36,237 nt of DNA from Bacillota bacterium (GCA_023394045.1 JAEXBN010000003.1:1-36237), one strand, 5' to 3'. Numbered from the stretch's first letter, positions 24,706 through 32,462 are shown. Program-made: numbers and translations. The notes: a model not told the origin generated them from the sequence alone.

Positions 24706-25751
24706 GACCGCACCCCCTTCGCGCTCTGATGCATCACGTGAATCAAATCCGGCTCCAACCAAATCCCCACTTCGCTGCCCACATCAAAGGCTCGGGTGCT
24801 CTGGCTCTTATAAATCTGTCCATTGACCTCGGCCTCCATCGCATAATGAACGCCCCGGAACATGCAGCTGCGCACCTGCGCCACCAGCATCCCTTCAGAG
24901 GCTTCCACCAGCTGCACATCCTCGGGACGAAGAACGACATCCACCGGCTCATCTGGCCGAAAGCCCTGATCGACACAATCAAACACATGCCCGGAAAATT
25001 CCACGCGAAAATCGGCGCGCATCACGCCTTCGAAAATATTGGATTCGCCAATGAAATCCGCGACAAAGCGGTTGGCGGGCTCATCATAAATATCTTTGGG
25101 AACGCCGGCCTGCTGGATCACGCCGTGGTTCAGCACCACAATCCGATCCGACATCGTCAGCGCCTCCTCCTGATCATGGGTCACAAAAAGAAAGGTGATG
25201 CCCAGCTCCTGCTGCATCCGCTTCAATTCGATCTGCATCTCTTTTCGCAGTTTCAGATCCAACGCCCCCAGCGGCTCATCCAGCAGCAGCACCTCCGGCT
25301 CATTGACCAGCGCACGGGCAATCGCGATACGCTGCTTCTGTCCGCCGGAAAGTTGATCCACCCGCCGTTTCTCAAAGCCGGACAAGTTGACCAGTTCGAG
25401 CAGACGCCCGACTCGGCTGCGAATTTCTGTGCGCCCCATTCCTTTTATGCGTAAACCAAACCCCACATTTTCTTCGACATTCATATGCGGAAACAGCGCA
25501 TACTGCTGAAACACAGTATTGAATGGACGCAAATGCGGCGGATCGAGGGTGATCTTTCGTCCCTCAAACAACACGTCACCATCATCCGGTGCTTCAAACC
25601 CACCGATCAAACGCAAAATCGTTGTCTTTCCGCATCCCGAAGGACCAAGAAGGGTAAGAAATTCATCCTCCTTCACGTCCAGATCAAAATTGGAAAGAAC
25701 GTTCGTCTGATCAAAGGATTTGGTGATATGGCGCAGCTGAATCTGGTTCAA
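24702..25751 (-). CDS. potA: Spermidine/putrescine ABC transporter ATP-binding protein PotA
   Basis: The ATPase that drives polyamine import. Visible are Walker A GPSGCGKTT, the Q-loop FQQYALFPHM, the signature LSGGQKQR, Walker B VLLLDEPLGALD, the H-loop FVTHDQEEAL and a C-terminal TOBE regulatory domain (VVLRPEDVQL). The preferred start is TTG at 25751, because AAAGGA stands six bases before it and the protein then begins LNQIQLRHITKSF like its relatives; a GTG at 25778 in the same frame has no good site. It opens the potABCD-holA operon, downstream of a long leader with predicted structure. Confidence 0.95.
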   Translation of the reverse strand: MNQIQLRHITKSFDQTNVLSNFDLDVKEDEFLTLLGPSGCGKTTILRLIGGFEAPDDGDVLFEGRKITLDPPHLRPFNTVFQQYALFPHMNVEENVGFGLRIKGMGRTEIRSRVGRLLELVNLSGFEKRRVDQLSGGQKQRIAIARALVNEPEVLLLDEPLGALDLKLRKEMQIELKRMQQELGITFLFVTHDQEEALTMSDRIVVLNHGVIQQAGVPKDIYDEPANRFVADFIGESNIFEGVMRADFRVEFSGHVFDCVDQGFRPDEPVDVVLRPEDVQLVEASEGMLVAQVRSCMFRGVHYAMEAEVNGQIYKSQSTRAFDVGSEVGIWLEPDLIHVMHQSAKGVRS

Positions 25752-25828
25752 TTTTTTTCCTTTCTTCCGTCGATGCACAACAGTGTGTTCATCCCACTGA
25801 ACAATAAACGGAGTCCTGAGCGTATCGG

Positions 25829-25952
25829 TATCCGGCAGTAATAAAAACCGACCATGCCTATTTTAACGGAGTTCTGTTCTTTGCGCTGTTCTTTCGGATT
25901 CATTCGCTGATTCCGCCTGGTTCAGAACGGAATCAGCGCCCTGCGCCGGATA
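25829..25952 (-). ncRNA. Candidate structured leader RNA upstream of potA, class unknown
   Basis: On the minus strand, TATCCGGC (25952-25945) and GCCGGATA (25836-25829) are perfectly complementary and could close a 124-base domain. Just inside the 5' side, CGCTGATTCCG (25938-25928) and CGGAATCAGCG (25915-25905) form a perfect 11-bp hairpin with a 12-base loop. Alternative pairings exist: GCGCTG (25939-25934 region) with CAGCGC and GTTCTG with CAGAAC further 3'. It fits none of the riboswitch consensus sequences I know (guanidine-I, c-di-GMP, T-box, SAM, glycine were considered). It may instead be a pair of protein-binding sites. Confidence 0.4.
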
Positions 25953-26100
25953 AGGTGTTGCAAAATTGATAAATATTTATTTATTCATGCATATTCTCAA
26001 AAAAATGCGCTGTTCTTTTTTCGTATTTCGTCAATTCATTAACGTTTTCTTTGTCCGTTTTTGAAAATCATCTTGAATATTCCTTGAAATTTTACGGCTG

Positions 26101-26106
26101 TATAAT
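26101..26106 (+). promoter_or_regulatory. Probable -10 box of the YjiH gene, followed by a cre-like site
   Basis: A perfect TATAAT directly preceded by TG; spacing to the nearest TTGAAA/TTGAAT boxes (26084, 26073) is not standard. The cre-like sequence AGCTAACGTTTACA (26111-26124) follows at about +1, where CcpA would block transcription. Confidence 0.4.
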
Positions 26107-26231
26107 AATTAGCTAACGTTTACACGCCTCTATCGGTTTCGTCATATTTATAAATATATATTTTGTCGATATGATATGATTTAGCTTAAGAAAATCTTAA
26201 GAATTCATCTGGCCGAAGTGAATTCCCCCTC

Positions 26232-26253
26232 GGGGCTCTGCCCGCAGAACCCC
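26232..26253 (+). other. Hairpin in the YjiH mRNA leader with a competing partner
   Basis: GGGG (26232-26235) with CCCC (26250-26253) and TCTG with CAGA (26237-26240, 26245-26248) form a stem ending 13 bases before the AGGAG site. The same GGGG can instead pair with the CCCCC at 26225-26229, so two folds exclude each other. Confidence 0.45.
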
Positions 26254-26276
26254 ATGAACCATAGATAGGAGCTATG

Positions 26277-27581
26277 ATGAGTAAAACAAAATACCCCGCC
26301 AAAGATCTGGCACTTTTTGTGATTTATGCTCTCTTTGGTATCTTCATGTTCTTCGTTCCGATCACCATTGGCGGAAAAAACACCATTCCCATCGATCATA
26401 TCGTCAATGCGATCAAAGCGATTCCGAACTATCCCATCGTCTTTGGTACATTCATGGTGCTTTACGGCGTATTTACTGCCATCCGCAAAAAAGAGTGGGA
26501 AGGCGGCATTATTAAAGCTATTTTCTTCCTGTTGAAAGTCGTCGCCCTCTTCTTCCTTTTCATGCAGCTGACCGGATGGGGCCCGGAGCGCCTCCACCAA
26601 GGTGATATGCTTCCGATGATCTACAATTCGATCATGGTTCCGGTCGCCACGATTGTTCCGATTGGTTCCATCTTCCTGGCCTTCCTCGTTGGATTTGGCC
26701 TCATGGAATTCATTGGCGTGTTTATGGAGCCGGTCATGCGTCCGATTTTCAAAACTCCGGGACGCTCTGCCGTTGATGCGGTGGCTTCCTTCGTCGGAAG
26801 TTACTCGCTGGCTCTCCTGATCACCAATCGCGTGTATCGTGAAGACGGCTACACCACGAAAGAAGCCGCCATCATTGCAACGGGATTCTCCACGGTTTCC
26901 GCCACCTTCATGGTCATCGTGGCAGGGACGCTGGATCTGATGGATCACTGGCTCTTCTACTTCTGGGCCACCCTCATCATCACGTTCGTCGTGACCGCCA
27001 TCACCGCACATATCTATCCCCTTCGCGGCAAGCCGCAGGAATACTTCTCGGGAAAACCCTATGTGCCTGAACCAAAGAAAAAAGTCACGTTCCGCGCAGC
27101 TCTGGATGCCGGTATGGAAGCGTACGCAAAGGCACCGTCTGTTTTCACCGTCATGAAAAACAACTTCTTGGACGGCTTCAAGATGTCCGTCAACATCGCG
27201 CCTTCACTGTTGGGCGTCGGTATGGTTGGATTGGTGATCGCAACCTACACCCCGGTCTTCGACATCATCAGCTACATTTTCTATCCCTTCGTGGCGCTTT
27301 TCCAGATGCCGAATGCACAGCTGACGGCAAAAGCCCTCTCCCTGAGTATCGCTGAAATGCTGCTTCCAGCTCCCGTCGTTGCCGGTGCGGGCGCCGACTT
27401 GATTACCCGGATGCTCGTCGCCATCGTCAGCGTCTCGGAAATTCTGTTCTTCTCCGCATCCATCCCGGTCATGATGGGTACGGATATCCCCATCAAATTC
27501 ACCGACTATCTGGTGATCTGGGTCGAGCGCGTCATTCTGAGCATCTTGATCACGATCCCCGTTCTGCTGCTCTTCTTCTAA
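26277..27581 (+). CDS. yjiH: YjiH-family membrane protein with nucleoside-recognition (Gate) domain
   Basis: A 434-residue polytopic membrane protein with about ten hydrophobic segments. The pattern of an N-terminal block (FVIYALFGIFMFFVPITIGGKNTIPIDHIV), the segment GRSAVDAVASFVGSYSLALLITNRVYREDGYTTKEAAIIATGFSTVSATFMV spread over about residues 160-212, and a C-terminal transmembrane block (AEMLLPAPVVAGAG, SEILFFSASIPVM) fits the YjiH family, whose members contain the Gate domain found in spore maturation proteins and nucleoside transporters. The transported substrate is unknown. ATGs at 26274 and 26277 are both possible; AGGAG has better spacing to 26277. It is monogenic, followed by a strong terminator. 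Confidence 0.8.
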   Translation: MSKTKYPAKDLALFVIYALFGIFMFFVPITIGGKNTIPIDHIVNAIKAIPNYPIVFGTFMVLYGVFTAIRKKEWEGGIIKAIFFLLKVVALFFLFMQLTGWGPERLHQGDMLPMIYNSIMVPVATIVPIGSIFLAFLVGFGLMEFIGVFMEPVMRPIFKTPGRSAVDAVASFVGSYSLALLITNRVYREDGYTTKEAAIIATGFSTVSATFMVIVAGTLDLMDHWLFYFWATLIITFVVTAITAHIYPLRGKPQEYFSGKPYVPEPKKKVTFRAALDAGMEAYAKAPSVFTVMKNNFLDGFKMSVNIAPSLLGVGMVGLVIATYTPVFDIISYIFYPFVALFQMPNAQLTAKALSLSIAEMLLPAPVVAGAGADLITRMLVAIVSVSEILFFSASIPVMMGTDIPIKFTDYLVIWVERVILSILITIPVLLLFF

Positions 27582-27633
27582 TCACACCTCAAGCAGCGTT
27601 TTCGGCCTACGGGATCTCCGCATCCTAAACATC

Positions 27634-27690
27634 AGCCCCTTCCCCGTTTCAAAAGGACAAAATCTGAAACTCGGGAAGGGGCTTTATTTG
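27634..27690 (+). terminator. Intrinsic terminator of the YjiH gene
   Basis: AGCCCCTTCCC and GGGAAGGGGCT pair over 11 bp, with a second inner stem GTTTCA/TGAAAC, followed by TTATTTGATTT. The same transcript region leads to tpx, which should have its own start. Confidence 0.9.
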
Positions 27691-27765
27691 ATTTGGGGTA
27701 ACAATGAGGCGGATCGGATTGCAAGGTGCATCCGAAAAAACAGAGAAGATTATTCAGGAGGAAAC

Positions 27766-28278
27766 ATGGCACGTACTGGATTTAAGATGGGGGATACCCC
27801 GCTGAGCTTACTCGGAAACGAATTGCATATTGGCGATCAGGCTCCGGACTTCACGCTGATTCAACAGGATCTTTCGCCCCTCACGCTGGCGGATCTCGGA
27901 AACAAGGTGAAAATCATCACCCCGCTTCCTTCTGTTGATACCGGCGTCTGCGAGATTGAAACGATCCGCTTTAATGCAGAGGCTGGAAAACTGGGAGAGG
28001 GCGTGGTCGTTTTAACCGCCTCCATGGATCTTCCCTTCGCCCAATCGCGTTTCTGCGCCAATCACGGAATTGAAAATTCCATCGTGGCCTCCGACTACCA
28101 AACGCACGCTTTTGCGGAAGCCTACGGCGTTCTCATTGATGAGCTGAAGCTCATGAACCGCTCTGTCTTCGTCTTGGATCAGCAAAACATCATCCGCTAT
28201 GTCCAATACGTGGAGCAGAATACCGAAGAGCCGAACTATGATCAAGCGCTGGATGTCGCACGCGAACTGATTGGTTAA
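27766..28278 (+). CDS. tpx: Thiol peroxidase Tpx (atypical 2-Cys peroxiredoxin)
   Basis: Reduces hydrogen and organic peroxides with electrons from thioredoxin. The 170-residue protein starts MARTGFKMGDTPLSLLG. The peroxidatic cysteine is C62 in PSVDTGVCEIET, and the resolving cysteine is C97 in DLPFAQSRFC, the positions and motifs typical for Tpx. The ATG at 27766 follows AGGAGG; a longer in-frame start would lie in the preceding terminator. It stands alone on the plus strand and converges on thiI; its terminator appears to lie inside thiI. Confidence 0.95.
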   Translation: MARTGFKMGDTPLSLLGNELHIGDQAPDFTLIQQDLSPLTLADLGNKVKIITPLPSVDTGVCEIETIRFNAEAGKLGEGVVVLTASMDLPFAQSRFCANHGIENSIVASDYQTHAFAEAYGVLIDELKLMNRSVFVLDQQNIIRYVQYVEQNTEEPNYDQALDVARELIG

Positions 28279-28292
28279 ATCCTTTCATTCCC

Positions 28293-29516
28293 TCATTTCT
28301 CATCTTCTAAATGGTGGATCTCGAGACTGTCGAATGCTTTTTCGATCAGCATCTCGAGATCCAGTTTTTTTTCATCCTTCCGGATCATCTCCAGCGACGG
28401 CTTGGTGTTCGGATGCTCCGGAGCAAAAATGGAACAACAATCATCATACGGCTCAATGGAAATCTCATAGGTTCCAATCTCGCGAGCGACATCGATGATC
28501 TGCGTTTTATCTGACGCGATAAACGGACGCAAAATGGGATGCTCCGTGGCATCGTTCACGACATGAATCCCTTGAACCGTCTGGGACGCAACCTGCCCCA
28601 GACTTTCTCCGGTAATCAGCGCATCATACCCGTCACGCTCCGCAATGCGGTCTGCAATGCGCATCATCATGCGTCTTGAAAGTACCGTCGTGTTGCGGCG
28701 GTCACAATTTTGTGCAATCGCGGTATAGGTATCGACGAGGTTGACCATATAGACGCGCATCGGGCCAACATACTTTTCCATCTGCTCCGCCAGCCGCAGC
28801 GCTTTGTCCTGTGCTCTCTCGCTGGTAAACGGATAGGAATGAAAATGAACCGCTCCAAGCGATAGCCCGCGGCGTGCCAAGGCAAAGCCGGCCGCGGGGG
28901 AATCGATCCCACCAGATAAAAGCACTAGGCCGCGTCCGCCGGATCCTGCCGGAAGACCACCCATGCCTTCATACCGATCCACCGCAACAAAGGCGTCCTC
29001 ACGAATTTCCACGCGAAGAACGATCTCCGGATGCTTCATTTCCACCCGCAATCCCGGAACATCCTCCAGCATCCATCCTCCGACCCGTGCGGCAAACACG
29101 GGAGACGAAACGGGAAAGGATTTATCACTTCGCTTGACCTCCACCTTGAAAGAAATCGGTTCAGCCATCTTCTGTTTTCCCTGAGACCCGGCAAGATCCT
29201 GTGCCTTTTTCCGCATCAACTTTGCCGCTGCCTGACGAATGCCTTCTTCATCGCGGGTCACCCGCACGCTCGGCGTCACATAGAGCAAACCAAACACCCG
29301 CCGCGCCGCAGCCACCGCACGCGCCACGTCGGATTCGTCCACAACAAAGAAAAGTTTTCCAAATTGTTCAAATTCTTCCTTTACCGGAATGCCCTTTAAC
29401 GCCTTATGCAAATGGCGACGAGCGGCCGCGATAAAATTCCTTCGATTTTTTCCTTTTAAGATCAACTCTCCATAAGAAACGGAAACCGCCCATTGCGGCT
29501 GAACGGATTGACTCAT
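28293..29516 (-). CDS. thiI: tRNA 4-thiouridine synthase ThiI
   Basis: Transfers persulfide sulfur to U8 of tRNA after adenylating it, and can supply sulfur for thiamin. The 407-residue protein has the N-terminal ferredoxin-like and THUMP domains (about residues 1-170), then the PP-loop SGGIDSPAAGF, HFHSYPFTSERAQDK and GESLGQVASQT of the adenylating domain. The C-terminal rhodanese domain of enterobacterial ThiI is absent, as in B. subtilis, where a dedicated cysteine desulfurase (NifZ) supplies sulfur. Its start overlaps the end of exactly such a gene by four bases. Confidence 0.96.
   Translation of the reverse strand: MSQSVQPQWAVSVSYGELILKGKNRRNFIAAARRHLHKALKGIPVKEEFEQFGKLFFVVDESDVARAVAAARRVFGLLYVTPSVRVTRDEEGIRQAAAKLMRKKAQDLAGSQGKQKMAEPISFKVEVKRSDKSFPVSSPVFAARVGGWMLEDVPGLRVEMKHPEIVLRVEIREDAFVAVDRYEGMGGLPAGSGGRGLVLLSGGIDSPAAGFALARRGLSLGAVHFHSYPFTSERAQDKALRLAEQMEKYVGPMRVYMVNLVDTYTAIAQNCDRRNTTVLSRRMMMRIADRIAERDGYDALITGESLGQVASQTVQGIHVVNDATEHPILRPFIASDKTQIIDVAREIGTYEISIEPYDDCCSIFAPEHPNTKPSLEMIRKDEKKLDLEMLIEKAFDSLEIHHLEDEK
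28316..28371 (+). terminator. tpx terminator embedded in the 3' end of thiI
   Basis: GGATCTCGAGA (28316-28326) and TCTCGAGATCC (28352-28362) form a perfect 11-bp stem; an inner stem CTG-TCGAA / TTCGA-T-CAG extends it. On the plus strand it is followed by eight T (28365-28372). It lies 38 bases after the tpx stop, within the last 80 bases of the opposite-strand thiI coding sequence. Confidence 0.8.
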
Positions 29517-30688
29517 GCACGCCCTCCTGTCAACAGTCGAATTTGCGCCACTGCTTCTTCCAACGCATCAAAGAACGGATTCACATCCTCGAGACGATTT
29601 TCCGATCCAAAGGAAAGGCGCAGCGCCCCTTCACGATACGCCTCCGGAAGCCCGATGGCCTGCAACACGCGGCTTGGCTGCCCCAGACTGCAAGCGGATC
29701 CCGACGACAGATACATTTCCTTCTGCTCCATAAAGTGCAGAATCACTTCCGCACGAACCCCCGTGAGCGCGAAATTCAGAATATAAGGGCTGACCCCCTG
29801 CTCCGGGCTGTTCAGCCGAACCCCCTCCATCCGAAGCGCGCGCTGACGCGCTGCCTCGGAGAGGGAAACAATCTCGGGATTCCAAGTCTTCTTTTGCCGA
29901 CGTGAGCTCATCTGTTTGAAGGCTTTAGCAAAGCCTAGAATATACGCCACATTTTCCGTCCCTGCGCGCTGCCCGTTTTCCTGCGGGCCTCCGGTGATCA
30001 GAGGATAAAACGGTGCCCCCTCTCTTCGGTAAAGCAGACCAATCCCTTTTGGAGCATGCATCTTATGTCCGCTTCCCACATAATAATCGCACCCAATCTG
30101 CTCCGGATGCACTTCCATCTTTCCCAACGCCTGCGTCCCATCCACCAAATACATCACTTCCGGATGGCGTTCACGCAAAGCCGCGCCCACTTCTTCCACG
30201 GGCATGATCGTCCCCAGTTCGTTGTTCACGTGCATGAGCGCCACCAGAACCGTCTGATCATCCACGGCATCCAGAACGTCTTCCGCGGACACCCGTCCAA
30301 AGGCATCCACCGGAACCACATGCAACGTCATCCCTTCCTGTTCCAGCGACCGGGCGGTCTCATAGACGGCGGCATGTTCCACGGCACTCAGAACGAGATT
30401 CGCCCCCGCTAAATCATGGGATCGGCTTTTCCGCCGCGCTTTCATCGCTGCACTGCGCAGCACGGCGTTGAGCCCTTCCGAGGCCCCCGAGGTAAAGATC
30501 AGCGTGGAGGGATCGACACCTAGCCCTTCCGCCATCTCGGATCGAGCGGCCTTGATCCGCTTCTCCGCCGCAAACCCTTTGCGGTGAAGCGAGGAGGGGT
30601 TGCCCCACTCTTCACGCAGCGCATTCATAATGACCGCTTGAACTTCCGGATCCACTGGGGTTGTGGCCGCATTATCAAAATAAATCAT
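29513..30688 (-). CDS. Cysteine desulfurase, IscS/NifS family (probable ThiI partner)
   Basis: A PLP enzyme that takes sulfur from cysteine and holds it as a persulfide. The 391-residue protein starts MIYFDNAATTPVDPEV and shows TSGASEGLN, SAVEHAA, HVNNELGTI, VDGTQALGK, the PLP lysine in SGHKMHAPKG, and the active-site cysteine in YLSSGSACS. The ATG at 30688 has AAGGG upstream; the longer frame to 30760 runs into the promoter region and lacks similarity. Its stop overlaps the thiI start by four bases, so it is probably the NifZ-like donor for tRNA 4-thiouridine rather than the general Fe-S desulfurase (no iscU or sufU is seen). Confidence 0.93.
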   Translation of the reverse strand: MIYFDNAATTPVDPEVQAVIMNALREEWGNPSSLHRKGFAAEKRIKAARSEMAEGLGVDPSTLIFTSGASEGLNAVLRSAAMKARRKSRSHDLAGANLVLSAVEHAAVYETARSLEQEGMTLHVVPVDAFGRVSAEDVLDAVDDQTVLVALMHVNNELGTIMPVEEVGAALRERHPEVMYLVDGTQALGKMEVHPEQIGCDYYVGSGHKMHAPKGIGLLYRREGAPFYPLITGGPQENGQRAGTENVAYILGFAKAFKQMSSRRQKKTWNPEIVSLSEAARQRALRMEGVRLNSPEQGVSPYILNFALTGVRAEVILHFMEQKEMYLSSGSACSLGQPSRVLQAIGLPEAYREGALRLSFGSENRLEDVNPFFDALEEAVAQIRLLTGGRA

Positions 30689-30833
30689 GGTTTCCCTTCC
30701 CTTATCAATCACATAAAGCACAAATCTCAAGCGCGAATCCGCCCATCCCCTCCAAACCAACTTGCGCTATACTATTTTTGTTTATGAGCGAGCCATCAGC
30801 CGCTCCATTTCGTATTGTAGCACAGGAGGTCTT

Positions 30834-31796
30834 ATGCTCCGCGTCCATACTCTTCAAAAAGCACACCCTTCTCTATCCGCATCCAAAAAAGAGATCGTCC
30901 TGGATCTGGAAACGAGCGGCTTCTCCCGTGCAACCGACATCGTTTTTCTCGCCGGACTAGGCACGTCCACGCAATCCATCCAGCTTCTGGCAGAGAGTCC
31001 CTGCGATGAGCGGGAGCTTCTCATGCAACTCTTTTCCCTTCTGGACCATCAGCATCTCATCACCTATAACGGTGATGGATTTGATCTCCCCTTTCTCCGC
31101 GCACGTGCGCAAGTCCATGGCTTATCCGTCCCCTCTTTTTATTCCGACGATCTCTACGCCTTTTTGCGGCCTCGCCGCAGCTTGTTCCGCTTTCCCGATC
31201 TCAAGCTCAAAACACTCGAACAGCAGGCTGGATTTTTGCGCACGGATGCCCTCTCAGGCGCTGAGGTTGCCGGCTTATATCTCCGCTTTCTAAAAGAGTC
31301 GAATGTAGAGCGGACGCCGCTTCGTCCAGCTTCAGAAGATTGGGAAAAAGACTGGACGTGCCGCCCGCCTCTGTCCCTTCTGATGCTGCACAATCAAGAG
31401 GACGTGGAAGGCACCATCGCCCTTCATTCCTCCCTGCGCCAATGGCGACAGAAATTGCGCACGACTCTCCCTCTTGCTGCCGAACTTCAGAGCGTTTCCG
31501 TGCAAGGCGATCTCGCTACCGCAACCTATGAAACGGAAGCGGAAGCGGTTCCCCGCATGGATTGGGAGACCAGCTTCGGTCATCTCGTCTGGAACGACCA
31601 TACACTGATGCTGACGGTTCCTGTTCACCGCATCCCGCGGAAGCAGGAAATCCGGCTCGCTGCCGTCAGCCCTCAAGCTTCAAAAGATCATGCTGAGACC
31701 CCTCTTCCGGTTCCCTTTCTCACCCTTCAGGAACCCGGAGGCGGCGTTCCGGCGAACTGGCACACGCTTCTGCAAGAGGTCTGGTCTCTGTGCTAA
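30834..31796 (+). CDS. YprB-like ribonuclease H-fold exonuclease
   Basis: A 320-residue protein with an RNase H-like (DEDD-type) domain over about residues 20-205: Exo I motif VLDLETSG with the DxE pair, Exo II-like ITYNGDGFDLPFLR, and Exo III-like HNQEDVEGTIAL. This arrangement is that of YprB-type proteins (PF13482), predicted 3'-5' exonucleases of unknown physiological role, often next to a DEAD-box helicase (YprA), which is not seen here. The remaining C-terminal ~115 residues match nothing I recognise. The ATG at 30834 follows AGGAGG; earlier in-frame codons lack support. It is transcribed divergently from the desulfurase. Confidence 0.82.
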   Translation: MLRVHTLQKAHPSLSASKKEIVLDLETSGFSRATDIVFLAGLGTSTQSIQLLAESPCDERELLMQLFSLLDHQHLITYNGDGFDLPFLRARAQVHGLSVPSFYSDDLYAFLRPRRSLFRFPDLKLKTLEQQAGFLRTDALSGAEVAGLYLRFLKESNVERTPLRPASEDWEKDWTCRPPLSLLMLHNQEDVEGTIALHSSLRQWRQKLRTTLPLAAELQSVSVQGDLATATYETEAEAVPRMDWETSFGHLVWNDHTLMLTVPVHRIPRKQEIRLAAVSPQASKDHAETPLPVPFLTLQEPGGGVPANWHTLLQEVWSLC

Positions 31797-31893
31797 ACGT
31801 TTCACCGTTTTCCGCTCCAGAGTCCCCGAAATCGATAGGCTTCGGAGTGGGCAATCTGAAAAGAACGAGGCGAAGAGCTCGAATTCATGGGAT

Positions 31894-31921
31894 AAAAAAA
31901 TCCTACGCCTTGCGGCGTAGG
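31894..31921 (-). terminator. Intrinsic terminator of the tRNA operon
   Basis: Minus-strand CCTACGCC-GCAA-GGCGTAGG, an 8-bp stem with a stable GCAA tetraloop, followed by A and seven T. It begins six bases after the tRNA-Ile 3' end. Confidence 0.95.
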
Positions 31922-31927
31922 AAAGTA

Positions 31928-32001
<74 letters not shown>

Positions 32002-32004
32002 ATA

Positions 32005-32077
32005 CAGGGGCAAGAGGACTCGAACCCCCGACATTCGGTTTTGGAGACCGACGTTCTACCAACTGAACTATGCCCCT
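32005..32077 (-). tRNA. tRNA-Trp (anticodon CCA)
   Basis: A 73-base cloverleaf on the minus strand: acceptor AGGGGCA/TGCCCCT with discriminator G, D arm AGTTCAGTTGGTAGAAC, anticodon loop CTCCAAA (anticodon CCA), T arm GGGGGTTCGAGTCCTCT. No CCA end is encoded. It is first in the transcript, with only three bases before tRNA-Ile. Confidence 0.97.
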
Positions 32078-32108
32078 ATACCCGTCATTGAGGTGCCTCT
32101 CGACCAGC

Positions 32109-32128
32109 ACTCAATTGAGTTGACTCAA
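32109..32128. repeat. Three alternating half-sites at the tRNA operon start point
   Basis: ACTCAA-TTGAGT-TG-ACTCAA: a 12-bp perfect palindrome (32109-32120) overlapping a second inverted repeat (32115-32128). It spans the predicted start of transcription. It may be an operator or form a hairpin in the pre-tRNA leader. Confidence 0.6.
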
Positions 32129-32130
32129 AG

Positions 32131-32159
32131 AGTATAACAAAAAGGAACCTCTGATACAA
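32131..32159 (-). promoter_or_regulatory. Promoter of the tRNA-Trp/tRNA-Ile operon
   Basis: Minus-strand TTGTAT (32159-32154), 17-base spacer, TATACT (32136-32131). Start expected near 32124, giving a ~46-base 5' leader before tRNA-Trp. Confidence 0.75.
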
Positions 32160-32222
32160 GTCTTCCCTCTCCTTTTTTTGAAAAAAGGAGAAAGGGGCTT
32201 CCCGTCCGTCGCGCCCCGCGTC

Positions 32223-32462
32223 TTACTGATTGTCTTCCAAACGTTCCAATTCCGCGACCACATCGCCCACCGTCCGCAAATGAGCCACGACATCATCATC
32301 CATTTCCACCTGGAAATCCTCTTCGATGGTCAGCGCCAGCTCTACCAGATCCAGAGAATCCGCATCAAGATCATTCATGATGTCCGTATCGACGGTGATA
32401 CGTTCTTCAGGAATTTCCAAACTGGTTGCAATCAAGTGAATCACACGCTCTAAAATGTTCAT
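32223..32462 (-). CDS. acpP: Acyl carrier protein
   Basis: Carries growing acyl chains on a phosphopantetheine arm during fatty acid synthesis. The 79-residue protein is acidic and has the attachment motif DLDADSLDLVEL with S36. Typical flanking sequences are ERVIHLIATSLEIPEERIT and LTIEEDFQVEMDDD. Two ATGs (32465, 32462) follow AGGGAGG; 32462 has the better spacing. The gene stands alone, with the tRNA promoter downstream and a divergent ylmH gene upstream; no other fatty acid genes are present. Having no visible paralogue here, it could be the main ACP. Confidence 0.93.
   Translation of the reverse strand: MNILERVIHLIATSLEIPEERITVDTDIMNDLDADSLDLVELALTIEEDFQVEMDDDVVAHLRTVGDVVAELERLEDNQ

Larger units (their letters stand above)
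25752..26276. other. 525-bp AT-rich divergent regulatory region between potA and the YjiH gene
   Basis: No plausible gene is seen. It holds the candidate leader RNA (25829-25952), three copies of CTGTTCTTT (25874, 25886, 26010), AT-rich palindromes at 25969-25980 (ATAAATATTTAT) and 26144-26157 (ATATTTATAAATAT), a possible potA promoter (TTGAGA, 16 bases, TAAATA around 25996-25970 on the minus strand), TATAAT at 26101-26106 on the plus strand, and two cre-like AACGTTT sites. Confidence 0.6.

Noticed and set aside
25829..25952. Guanidine-I (ykkC), c-di-GMP or T-box element in the potA leader
   Set aside because: The conserved core sequences of these classes are not present, so the leader is reported as unclassified.
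26205..27011. 268-codon minus-strand open frame opposite the YjiH gene
   Set aside because: Its product is a His/Asp/Glu-rich shadow of hydrophobic codons on the other strand, with no ribosome binding site or family resemblance.
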